From Cyclobacteriaceae bacterium (GTDB taxonomy: Bacteria; Bacteroidota; Bacteroidia; Cytophagales; Cyclobacteriaceae), in assembly GCA_021648745.1 (NCBI GenBank), contig JAKISE010000038.1:1-26937 (forward strand): DNA of 26,937 bases, given 5' to 3'. Below, one piece after another: positions 1 through 7,579 of this stretch; the stretch's first letter is position 1, and every line of letters begins with the position of its first letter. A program made the translations under genes and the position numbers. A model generated the notes under the pieces. That model made no database searches. It saw nothing but the letters and a program-made list of their open reading frames with translations, and was not told the DNA's origin.

Positions 1-48
1 GTGTACTCCTACTAAAATTGATAAGCTCAGAATAATCTGAGCTGCCAT
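1..48 (-). CDS. rseP: RseP-type site-2 protease, N-terminal fragment (cut by window edge)
   Basis: Only the first 16 codons are inside the window. They read MAAQIILSLSILVGVH, a hydrophobic start that resembles the first membrane segment of RseP/RasP site-2 zinc metalloproteases, in which a conserved HExxH motif follows at once; the final His here would be the first residue of that motif. The ATG is at 46-48 on the minus strand, 14 bases after the dxr stop codon, with a short AAGG upstream. In many bacteria dxr and rseP are neighbours, which supports the call. The family cleaves anti-sigma factors and remnant signal peptides within the inner membrane. The catalytic residues lie outside the window, so identity rests on the short N-terminus and on synteny. 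Confidence 0.6.
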   Translation of the reverse strand, partial: MAAQIILSLSILVGVH

Positions 49-62
49 TATTAAACCTTCCA

Positions 63-1256
63 TTAATTAATTAATTCAGTTGCTATTCGTCTTGTTTCTT
101 TATCTGTTTCTACCAGATTATCTAATTGCGGAGATGCTATGAACGCTACTTTTGCTAGACAAGTTTCCACTATGTCTGACATCTCCAAAAATTTTACTTT
201 ATCATGCAAAAACGCATCTACTGCAATCTCATTGGCAGCGTTTAATACGCAAGGCATATTGCCTCCTTTATCCACTGCCTCATAGGCCAGCCCTAAATTT
301 CGAAATGATTCTAAATCTGGTTGCTCAAAGGTAAGCGATGGGTAATCCAAAAAATTAAAACGTGGAAATTTTGATGGCAATCTATTAGGGTATCCCAAAG
401 CATATTGAATTGGTAATTTCATATCAGGTAAGCCCATTTGTGCTTTCATGGAGCCATCCTCAAACTGCACAATCGAATGTATAATCGATTGTGGATGTAC
501 TATCACATCAATTTTATCTCTATTTAAATTAAACAACCATTTCGCCTCTATAACCTCCAGTCCTTTATTCATTAAGGAAGCAGAATCGATGGTAATTTTA
601 GCTCCCATATCCCAATTAGGGTGCTTGAGCGCTTGGGCCTTCGTTACTGTTTTGAGGTAGTCAATATCTTTCCCTCTAAAGGGCCCACCCGAAGCAGTTA
701 ATATTATTTTTTCAATTGGGTTATGAAACTCCCCTACCAAGCATTGAAAAATGGCGGAGTGTTCCGAATCTACTGGATATAAATTAACCCTTTTCTCTTC
801 GGCAAGTTTAGTAACCAACTCACCAGCTACCACCAATGTTTCTTTATTTGCTAGCGCTATTGATTTGCCATATTCTATGGCCTTTAAGGTTGGTTGCAAT
901 CCTGCATAGCCAACTAAAGCAGTAAGCACCAAATCAATTGAATCCATTTCAACCACAGAGGCTAAGGCATTTTCACCGGCATACACTTTAATATCTAGTG
1001 GGTTCAAAGCTTCTTGCACCATATTATACTTGTCCTCGTTTACGATAACAACCACATTTGGTCTAAACTTCTTTGCTTGTTGAATTAGAAGCTCTGCATT
1101 ATTGCCCGCAGTTAACACTTCCACTACAAAATGAGATTGATTTGCTTCAATCACTTCGAGTGCTTGCGTACCAATTGAACCTGTGGAGCCCAAAATGGCA
1201 ATATGCTTGCGGTCCTTATTATTTGTGAGTTCCAATAAATTATCTTCTGTAGGCAA
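63..1256 (-). CDS. dxr: 1-deoxy-D-xylulose-5-phosphate reductoisomerase
   Basis: This 397-residue protein matches the usual length of Dxr (IspC), the cytoplasmic enzyme that converts DXP to 2-C-methyl-D-erythritol 4-phosphate with NADPH, the first committed step of the MEP isoprenoid pathway. The NADPH-binding GSTGSIG is at residues 23-29. The metal site DSE is at 163-165, and the substrate loop HPNWDMG at 212-218 is followed by SLMNKGLEVIEA, whose N230, K231 and E234 complete the active site. HPQSIIHSIV lies further on. The start overlaps the end of the upstream GH3 gene by 17 bases, and rseP follows 14 bases after the stop, so the three are probably one operon. All expected motifs are present. 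Confidence 0.97.
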   Translation of the reverse strand: MPTEDNLLELTNNKDRKHIAILGSTGSIGTQALEVIEANQSHFVVEVLTAGNNAELLIQQAKKFRPNVVVIVNEDKYNMVQEALNPLDIKVYAGENALASVVEMDSIDLVLTALVGYAGLQPTLKAIEYGKSIALANKETLVVAGELVTKLAEEKRVNLYPVDSEHSAIFQCLVGEFHNPIEKIILTASGGPFRGKDIDYLKTVTKAQALKHPNWDMGAKITIDSASLMNKGLEVIEAKWLFNLNRDKIDVIVHPQSIIHSIVQFEDGSMKAQMGLPDMKLPIQYALGYPNRLPSKFPRFNFLDYPSLTFEQPDLESFRNLGLAYEAVDKGGNMPCVLNAANEIAVDAFLHDKVKFLEMSDIVETCLAKVAFIASPQLDNLVETDKETRRIATELIN

Positions 1257-2736
1257 TTAACTCATCTACTAATTTTCGATCGTTGGATAAGCGAGGCACT
1301 TTATTTTGTCCGCCTAATTTGCCAATCGATTTCATATAGTTTCTAAACGAGTTGTTTTTAAGCGGTATAATTTCTAATTCTGATAAAATATTACCCGATA
1401 CCAGGTCGAAATAATAGGTGTTCAGTTTTTGCAGCTGCAAATCTAACTGATTTTGGAAGGATGCCAAATCATCGGGCATTTGTCTAAACTCTATAAACCA
1501 CTCGTGGCGTGGTATTCCTTTTTCAGGAGCCACATTGGGAGCCACTGTAAATTCTACAATTTCAACTTCAGGAAATCGTTTGGTAGCTTCTCGCATCGCA
1601 TTTTCTACTTCTTCTCCAATTATATGCTCCCCAAAAGCAGAAATAAAATGCTTGATTCTACCCGTAACCAACAACCGATGCGGGTAAGTAGATACAAATT
1701 TTACTGTATCGCCAATGCTGTAGCCCCAAAGACCTGCATTGCTGTTAATGATAACGGCATAATTCACTCCTATTTTAACCTCATCAATACCTAACCTTGT
1801 TGGGTTGTCATTATAATATTCATCTACAGGAATAAATTCGAAGAATATACCACTATTGGATAGCAACAACAATCCTTCTTCCTCTTGAGAATCCTGATAA
1901 GCAATAAAGCCTTCTGAAGCCGGGTAGGTTTCTATGGACGGTATCTCTTTGCCAATGGACTCGAATAATTTCTTCTTATATGGTTGAAAATTAACGCCCC
2001 CATACACGAACATATTAAAATTAGGGAACACATCTTTGATAGGTCGTCCTGTTCGTTCAATAATTTTATCGAAATACATTTGTACCCAAGGGGGAATGCC
2101 CGAAATCAGGCTCATATCCTTGTCAATGGTTTCATCTATGATACGCTCCAATTTCTCTTCCCAGTCATCAATACAATTGGTTTTGTACGAGGGCATTTGG
2201 TTGATTTTTAAATAACCCGGCACGTGATGGTTCACAATACCCGACAATCTCCCTGTATGTATCCCTGCTGTTTTACTCAACACAGGACTACCCGAAAGAA
2301 AAATTAATTTGCCATCTAAAAATTTACCATTTCCAGATTCGTGCACATAATTTAATAAAGCATCGCGTGCACTGTTAATATGATTGGGGACTGAATCTTT
2401 TGTTATGGGAATGTATTTAACTCCAGAGGTGGTGCCAGAAGTTTTTGCAAAATAGGCAGGTTTTCCTGGCCAAAGCACATCATTTTTACCTTGAATCATT
2501 TGATCTACATAGGGTTTTAATCCTTCATAATCGTTTATGGATACTGCTTGCTTAAACTCTTTGTGATTTGAGACATCTCCAAGTTTATGATCGTTACCGA
2601 AAACAGTTTGACTCCCTTTCTGAATTAGGCTATCAAAAATATGCTGCTGATATTTTCCAGGTTCAGCCATCCACTTTTGCTGTTGCCCAACTACATATTT
2701 TGCAAATGGCTTACTAAGAACAGATCGAAATCCCAT
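1240..2736 (-). CDS. GH3 auxin-responsive promoter family protein (acyl-adenylate-forming enzyme)
   Basis: This 498-residue protein resembles the GH3 family, known in plants as acyl-acid amido synthetases that adenylate a carboxylic acid and join it to an amino acid. Bacterial members are common in Bacteroidota and their substrates are mostly unknown. The ATP-binding TSGTTSG is at residues 99-105. FVYGGVNFQPY and the later ETYPASEGF fit the central GH3 region, and LVTGRIKHFISAFGEH fits the hinge to the C-terminal lid. No signal peptide is evident, so it should be cytoplasmic. It is the first gene of a probable operon with dxr and rseP; its end overlaps the dxr start. Family assignment is firm, but the substrate cannot be read from the sequence. 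Confidence 0.85.
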   Translation of the reverse strand: MGFRSVLSKPFAKYVVGQQQKWMAEPGKYQQHIFDSLIQKGSQTVFGNDHKLGDVSNHKEFKQAVSINDYEGLKPYVDQMIQGKNDVLWPGKPAYFAKTSGTTSGVKYIPITKDSVPNHINSARDALLNYVHESGNGKFLDGKLIFLSGSPVLSKTAGIHTGRLSGIVNHHVPGYLKINQMPSYKTNCIDDWEEKLERIIDETIDKDMSLISGIPPWVQMYFDKIIERTGRPIKDVFPNFNMFVYGGVNFQPYKKKLFESIGKEIPSIETYPASEGFIAYQDSQEEEGLLLLSNSGIFFEFIPVDEYYNDNPTRLGIDEVKIGVNYAVIINSNAGLWGYSIGDTVKFVSTYPHRLLVTGRIKHFISAFGEHIIGEEVENAMREATKRFPEVEIVEFTVAPNVAPEKGIPRHEWFIEFRQMPDDLASFQNQLDLQLQKLNTYYFDLVSGNILSELEIIPLKNNSFRNYMKSIGKLGGQNKVPRLSNDRKLVDELIAYRR

Positions 2737-2740
2737 ACTG

Positions 2741-2770
2741 CAAATCTAAAACAGATTTAAAGTCAATCAC
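2741..2770 (-). promoter_or_regulatory. Possible promoter of the GH3-dxr-rseP operon
   Basis: On the minus strand TAGATTTG (2741-2748) fits the Bacteroidota -7 consensus TAnnTTTG exactly. GTG (2768-2770) stands 19 bases upstream in the place of the -33 TTG. The -7 box ends only four bases before the GH3 ATG, so a transcript from it would have almost no leader. The spacing supports the call; the imperfect -33 box and lack of leader weaken it. Confidence 0.25.
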
Positions 2771-2776
2771 GACATA

Positions 2777-2806
2777 TTGGCAATCATTTCACTGGTATAA
2801 AATTTG
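2777..2806 (+). promoter_or_regulatory. Candidate promoter of the HtrA-type protease gene
   Basis: TTG (2777-2779), a 19-base spacer and AAAATTTG (2799-2806) fit the Bacteroidota pattern TTG-N19-TAnnTTTG with one mismatch in the -7 box. The predicted start site would give a leader of about 70 bases before the ATG at 2886. It lies in the 149-bp divergent gap shared with the GH3 gene. Confidence 0.35.
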
Positions 2807-2885
2807 TTAGGTTTATTCCACAATTAACACATCATTTAGTTTTAATTGTCGTTGTAGTATTTAGGTTAACTCAAACTTACCAAAC

Positions 2886-4343
2886 ATGAAAAAATACATT
2901 GCACTTTTTATAATAAGTACATCAGCAGGATTTTTAGGATCTTACTTATTTCAACTGGTAAATGAGCCAATGGATAGCGCACCCAAGTTCATGACTATCT
3001 CCGAAAATAGCGAATCGCCTAAAGTGCAAGCTATTGTTAGTAATCAACCATTTTCAGAATTAATTTCTGATGATAATGATTTTGTTAATGCTTCTAGAAC
3101 AAGCACCCAAAGTGTGGTGTATATTAAAAATATCTCTGAGCATACTTATCGAATGTCGTTTATGGATATGTTTTTTTACGATGGTGATAGAACAACACAA
3201 CGAGTTAGCAGTGGTTCTGGGGTAATCTTTTCAAGCGATGGGTATATTATTTCCAACAACCACGTGGTTGCTGAAGCGGACAAATTAGAAGTAATTATTG
3301 GCAAAGACACTTATGTTGCTAAACTTATTGGTACTGATCCATCTACTGATTTATCAGTATTAAAAATTGAGGCAAAAAATTTAAGAGCTATTCCAATCGG
3401 AAGTTCTCACGATCTGCAAGTAGGAGAAGGAGTAATAGCGGTGGGAAATCCATTTAATTTAACTTCAACAGTAACAAGTGGCATTGTAAGTGCCAAAGCA
3501 AGGGCTCTTAATATTGTGCAAGATAAATTTCCTATTGAGTCGTTTATACAAACAGATGCGGCCATTAACCCGGGTAATAGCGGTGGTGCTTTGGTAAATC
3601 GAAAAGGCGAGCTAGTTGGAATAAACACCGCCATTTTATCTAGAACAGGCTCTTATGCAGGGTATGGCTTTGCAGTACCCGTTGACATTGTAAAAAAGGT
3701 AGTGGATGACCTTATTAAGTATGGTGAAGTGCAAAAAGCTATTATGGGTGCAGATGTGGTTGACCTAACACAAGACGTTTCCAACCGACTTGATCTAAAC
3801 TTGGAAAGTTATGAGGGTGTACTTGTTACCTCCGTAATTAAAGGTTTTGCTGCTGAAGAGGTCGGGCTTAAAACTGAAGATATAATTGTCTCCTTAGATG
3901 GAACTTCGGTTAATAGCAAGGCAGAATTTGATGAGTTGATGAGTTACAGGTCACCAGGCGATAGGCTCACAATTAAATGGAAAAGAGGTAAAAAAGATTT
4001 TGAAAAGGGAGTAACCCTTACCAATAGAGAGGGTACCACAAAAATTTTGAAGAGGGAATTATTCACATCCGAATACTTAGGTGCCGATTTAGAAATCATA
4101 TCAAAAGTGGAGCAAGACATGTTTAATATTGAAAATGGAGTAAAAATCACAAAACTCTATACTGGTGGCTTGCTCGCAAGGTTGGGACTAGAAAATGACC
4201 TAATAATTACTTACATCAATGATTATAAAATAGATACACCGCAAAAGCTTGCCAACGTGTTATCGAAACTAAGAGGAAAAGTAAGAATTGAAGGTGTTAA
4301 TAAGTCTGGTACAAAAGGGTATTACACCTTTTACCTAAGGTAG
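2886..4343 (+). CDS. DegP/HtrA-type periplasmic serine protease with two PDZ domains
   Basis: The 485-residue product belongs to the Do/HtrA family, periplasmic proteases and chaperones that handle misfolded envelope proteins. An N-terminal hydrophobic stretch (residues about 3-24) looks like an uncleaved anchor or a signal peptide. The trypsin-like domain shows the full catalytic triad: H126 in SNNHVV, D155 in DPSTDLSVLKIE and S232 in GNSGGAL. The C-terminal half fits two PDZ domains, about 285-380 and 395-480; the first carries VTSVIKGFAAEEVGLKTED, the peptide-binding and helix pattern of PDZ. Length matches DegP and DegQ. It is transcribed alone and converges on the next gene with three bases between the stops. 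Active protease is very likely; which paralogue (DegP, DegQ or DegS role) cannot be told. Confidence 0.93.
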   Translation: MKKYIALFIISTSAGFLGSYLFQLVNEPMDSAPKFMTISENSESPKVQAIVSNQPFSELISDDNDFVNASRTSTQSVVYIKNISEHTYRMSFMDMFFYDGDRTTQRVSSGSGVIFSSDGYIISNNHVVAEADKLEVIIGKDTYVAKLIGTDPSTDLSVLKIEAKNLRAIPIGSSHDLQVGEGVIAVGNPFNLTSTVTSGIVSAKARALNIVQDKFPIESFIQTDAAINPGNSGGALVNRKGELVGINTAILSRTGSYAGYGFAVPVDIVKKVVDDLIKYGEVQKAIMGADVVDLTQDVSNRLDLNLESYEGVLVTSVIKGFAAEEVGLKTEDIIVSLDGTSVNSKAEFDELMSYRSPGDRLTIKWKRGKKDFEKGVTLTNREGTTKILKRELFTSEYLGADLEIISKVEQDMFNIENGVKITKLYTGGLLARLGLENDLIITYINDYKIDTPQKLANVLSKLRGKVRIEGVNKSGTKGYYTFYLR

Positions 4344-4346
4344 CAA

Positions 4347-5351
4347 TTACCAGCTAAAGCCTATCCCTAATGATATGGACGGAAACGGAGGAGTAACTCC
4401 TCCAAATGCTTTTCTATATTCAGGGCTAAGATTTGTAATTAATACCAACCCAATTTGATAATGTAGACCAAACCCTCCGCGATTGTCCCCAAACCCTTTT
4501 CTAGATCCATATTCTAAAGCCCAACCACTAATCAGTCCGAAGCCTCCGTCTTTATAGTTTATGTTTATAAACCCACCGTCTTTCGTTGGTTTCCAATGAA
4601 TTTTAACTCCAGCCGTAAACCCTCTAAATCCCACTCCAGCATGAATTCCAAAGACATCCGTGGCTCTAAATTCATAATTAACACCAATTAAAGTAAAACC
4701 TCCAATTTGGTAGCCTACTGCAACCACATCTCGAGATTCATTCTCTTGCAAAAGTTTCTTCCGTTCATTTTCAGAAATTGATTTTTCTTCTATTGGAGAA
4801 TCCTTGATTTGCACAGATTGCTCTTCTGGGTTGGCCGATTCAGTAACCATTGCAAAATCATAGATAAACCCTTGTATCGTTTGCACAATAAATGCAGGGT
4901 ATTCTTCATAAGACTTTGCATTAGAGAAAACTTTTTCGTGCCTATTGGTATACAAAACCTCATCTTCTAAAAGTAATTTTGCTTGGAAGGTGATTTTTAA
5001 TTCATCTCCTTTTGCTCCATAATCTTCTGTTGACTTAAGAGCATCAATTACTAAGGTTAATCCTATTTGATTTTTCTTCTCTGGGAGCGATTTTAATAAT
5101 AAAAACTTAACCTCACTTTGCAAGTCTGTGTCATATACCAACACCTTTATTTGCCTTTTACTTCCAAGTTTGGAATATGTAAATACTGCATTGCCACTTT
5201 TTTCGATAACGCTCTTAATGAAAAACTCTCTCTTTTTAAAATCAATGACTCTTTCGTTCTCCAGTGAAATGGCATATTCAGTTTGCCCATAACACATAAT
5301 GCTTGTAAAAAATAAAAAAGTCAAAATAAATAGTCTCAAAAGATAAATCAT
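4347..5351 (-). CDS. Secreted protein of unknown function with a barrel-like C-terminus
   Basis: I do not recognise a named family. The 334-residue protein starts with a clear signal peptide (residues 1 to about 23, ending CYGQ). Residues 24-165 are a mixed, charged region that could be a soluble periplasmic domain. Residues 165-205 are rich in Glu, Ser and Lys and look like a linker. From about 210 to the end there are many Gly and aromatic residues in alternating patterns (for example FGIHAGVGFRGFTAGVKIHW), and the protein ends in a terminal aromatic (GIGFSW). That combination is typical of a small outer-membrane beta barrel. Its stop is three bases from the stop of the convergent protease gene. 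An envelope location is likely; function is open. Confidence 0.75.
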   Translation of the reverse strand: MIYLLRLFILTFLFFTSIMCYGQTEYAISLENERVIDFKKREFFIKSVIEKSGNAVFTYSKLGSKRQIKVLVYDTDLQSEVKFLLLKSLPEKKNQIGLTLVIDALKSTEDYGAKGDELKITFQAKLLLEDEVLYTNRHEKVFSNAKSYEEYPAFIVQTIQGFIYDFAMVTESANPEEQSVQIKDSPIEEKSISENERKKLLQENESRDVVAVGYQIGGFTLIGVNYEFRATDVFGIHAGVGFRGFTAGVKIHWKPTKDGGFININYKDGGFGLISGWALEYGSRKGFGDNRGGFGLHYQIGLVLITNLSPEYRKAFGGVTPPFPSISLGIGFSW

Positions 5352-5514
5352 TTTCGATGATACTAATTCCCAATTAAATAAGCCACTATGATACCATGTA
5401 ATTTTTTAATGAAAAATTATAACCTAGCATTTCTAGCATTGCCCAATCGTTTTTTTGTTGTATTTTAATTTTAATATTCCTCTCAGTGACTAATGTCATA
5501 ATCATCTATCGTTT

Positions 5515-5545
5515 TTGAACCTATTTTTACACGCATATAAATTTA
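5515..5545 (+). promoter_or_regulatory. Candidate promoter of the FprA-like reductase gene
   Basis: TTG (5515-5517), a 20-base spacer and TAAATTTA (5538-5545) match the Bacteroidota consensus with one mismatch in the -7 box. Only three bases separate the -7 box from the ATG at 5549, and no later in-frame start would keep the FAD-binding fold, so the transcript may be leaderless or nearly so. Confidence 0.35.
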
Positions 5546-5548
5546 CAC

Positions 5549-6922
5549 ATGGAGCACTCAGGAAAACATTTTATCGCCATCATTGGCGGATCCATTGCTG
5601 GCTCAGAAGCGGCCTTTATTCTTGCAGAAAAAGGATTTAGAGTAGTAGTATTTGATCAGAAGAACTTGCCTTACGGTAAAATTGAAGATGGGCTTCCTAA
5701 ATGGCATATTGGTTTGCGTAATAAAGAGGAACAAAAAATTGATACTCGCTTAAGCCATCCAAACATACGATTTGTACCTGGTGTTAGGCTGGGCAAGGAT
5801 ATTTCATTAGATGAACTTGCAAATGAATGGGGCTTTTCGGCTGTAATAATTGCCATCGGTGCCTGGCTAGATCGCAAATTACCCATTGACGGGATTGAAA
5901 AATTTAGAAATAAAGAACTAATTTATCAAAATGATTTATTCTTTTGGTTTAACCACAATCATGAATCTAATTACAAAGGCCCCAAATATAATTTACCTGA
6001 TGGCACTTGTGTAATTGGCGGGGGGCTAGCATCTATTGATGTGGTTAAAATGGTGATGATAGAAACCACCAATGCAGTACTAAAAGAACAAAAAGGAATC
6101 GACATCGACCTATTTACTTTTGAAAAAAAAGGTGTAGCCAAAATTCTTGAAGAAAATAACACATCGTTAGAAGAATTAGGGCTCAAAGGCTGCACGTTGT
6201 TTTACAGAAGAAGAACAGAAGACATGCCTCTATACGCCCGAAAAGGAGACTCGGCAGATGATATTGAGAAGGCGCAACGTGTTACCCAAAAATTACTAAA
6301 AAATTATCAGAGTAAATACTTATTCCATTTCGAAGAATTATGTATCCCAAAAGAATATAAACAAAAAGATGGACACCTTACGAGTATTTGTTTTCAACGA
6401 GCAAGTTTAAATGATGGGAAGCTGACAGAAATACCAAATGAATTTATTGCGTTTAACACAAAATTGGTTATTTCATCTATTGGCAGTTTACCCGAAGCAC
6501 TACCTAGTATACCGTATAAAGGAGACTATTTAAGAACTTATGGTGAATTTGGTCATAAAGTTGAAGGGTTTGACAATGTGTTTGCTATTGGCAATGTAGT
6601 TACCGGCAAGGGCAATATTATAGATTCTAAAAAGCATGGCCGGGAAATTACAGGCAAAATACTAGATGACCATTTTAAAGAGGTTATATTTAAAGACTCG
6701 ATGGAGGCCAGATATGAAGCCTACTTTGAAAATATCGAAGCCAGTGTTGATATAAGCTCAGACAAAATTATTAGAGATGTGGAACAAAGTGAAGTTCAAC
6801 CTGATGAAAAAATTCAACGACTGCTTATATTAACTAAAGACCTGCAAAATAAAGTTGGATTTAACGGAAACTACCTTCAGTGGGCAGATAAATGGAAACC
6901 CGAAAGATTGGAAGACAAATAA
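5549..6922 (+). CDS. FAD/NAD(P)-dependent oxidoreductase, adrenodoxin-reductase (FprA)-like
   Basis: The 457-residue protein has two dinucleotide-binding folds. The first, IIGGSIAGSEAAFILAEKGF (residues 11-30), would bind FAD. It is followed by LPYGKIEDGLP (40-50), which corresponds to the PxGLVRxGVAP segment of adrenodoxin reductase and mycobacterial FprA. The second, CVIGGGLASIDVVKM (154-168), would bind NAD(P)H and matches the GxGNVALDVAR region of those enzymes. Length is close to FprA. The last 70 or so residues are charged and helical and look less like FprA. Such enzymes pass electrons from NADPH to ferredoxin-type partners; no ferredoxin or P450 gene is in this window. It abuts the convergent lipoprotein gene with no gap. 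Fold confident, partner unknown. Confidence 0.8.
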   Translation: MEHSGKHFIAIIGGSIAGSEAAFILAEKGFRVVVFDQKNLPYGKIEDGLPKWHIGLRNKEEQKIDTRLSHPNIRFVPGVRLGKDISLDELANEWGFSAVIIAIGAWLDRKLPIDGIEKFRNKELIYQNDLFFWFNHNHESNYKGPKYNLPDGTCVIGGGLASIDVVKMVMIETTNAVLKEQKGIDIDLFTFEKKGVAKILEENNTSLEELGLKGCTLFYRRRTEDMPLYARKGDSADDIEKAQRVTQKLLKNYQSKYLFHFEELCIPKEYKQKDGHLTSICFQRASLNDGKLTEIPNEFIAFNTKLVISSIGSLPEALPSIPYKGDYLRTYGEFGHKVEGFDNVFAIGNVVTGKGNIIDSKKHGREITGKILDDHFKEVIFKDSMEARYEAYFENIEASVDISSDKIIRDVEQSEVQPDEKIQRLLILTKDLQNKVGFNGNYLQWADKWKPERLEDK

Positions 6923-7435
6923 TCAATTTGTTTCTGTTTTCCCTAAAGCATCAAACGTTCCAGCAATTTTCACAGTATTATTGGTTGTTACATCCATCAA
7001 ATTGATTTCAAAATTTCCTTTTATAATTAAATCTTGAACATCTGTAATTGTAATGGTGTTCGCTTCCGCTGGCACTGGAATTGAGTAAAGTCCATTTCCA
7101 TTCGTGTAAGAGGGTATAAACAACGTACCTGTCCCAGAAATATCATACAAATAAGTTCCTTTAGCTATACCCGTTGCGCCTTCCTTAGTTAGGGAAAGAG
7201 TTATTACCTCATCGGAGTTAGCATCCTGCGAAAGAACAATGACTAGAGATGAAGTTTGAGGAGTTGAACTTGTAATCATCCCATGCACAAATACGGCTTG
7301 GCCGTTAAATTCTTTGTCAACGCTTCCTGTAATAGTAGAAGTAAATTTCCCAACAGAATTAAGTTCTTCAATGGCTTCTTTACAAGACATAAAAGAAACA
7401 GAAATCAAAATCAATAATAGTTGCGCTTTTCTCAT
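6923..7435 (-). CDS. Small lipoprotein of unknown function
   Basis: The 170-residue product begins with a type II signal peptide: charged MRKAQ, a hydrophobic stretch, then the lipobox FMSC with Cys at residue 18, so the mature form should be lipid-anchored. The rest is rich in Thr, Ser, Val and Ile in alternating patterns and reads like a single beta-sandwich domain (about residues 30-165). I cannot name the family; it resembles the many small Bacteroidota lipoproteins of similar length. Its stop directly abuts the stop of the convergent reductase gene. It lies 130 bases downstream of the OmpA/PD40 gene on the same strand, but the hairpin at 7527-7579 lies between them. Confidence 0.75.
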   Translation of the reverse strand: MRKAQLLLILISVSFMSCKEAIEELNSVGKFTSTITGSVDKEFNGQAVFVHGMITSSTPQTSSLVIVLSQDANSDEVITLSLTKEGATGIAKGTYLYDISGTGTLFIPSYTNGNGLYSIPVPAEANTITITDVQDLIIKGNFEINLMDVTTNNTVKIAGTFDALGKTETN

Positions 7436-7526
7436 AATTTTAAATTTGATAATATATATATACTCTTAAGCATAATAGGTAACTCACTATCGAAATTTTA
7501 CTTGCAACTTTGGATAGTTCAAAGCC

Positions 7527-7579
7527 AGATAGTAGAGTAATAGCTTAAACGCAATAATTAAGCTATTACTCTACTATCT
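7527..7579 (-). terminator. Perfect 22-bp inverted repeat across the stop codon of the OmpA/PD40 gene
   Basis: Arms 7527-7548 and 7558-7579 are exact reverse complements over 22 bases, with a 9-base loop (7549-7557). The right arm contains the last codons and the stop codon (7566-7568) of the gene at 7566-9464. The stem is AT-rich and no T-run follows on either strand, so it is not a textbook intrinsic terminator. Transcript-end protection, a processing site or a DNA-level palindrome are possible alternatives. Confidence 0.5.

Noticed and set aside
61..77. ATTAATTAATTAATT tandem at the dxr stop
   Set aside because: A short AT-rich run at a stop codon in an AT-rich genome; nothing indicates function.
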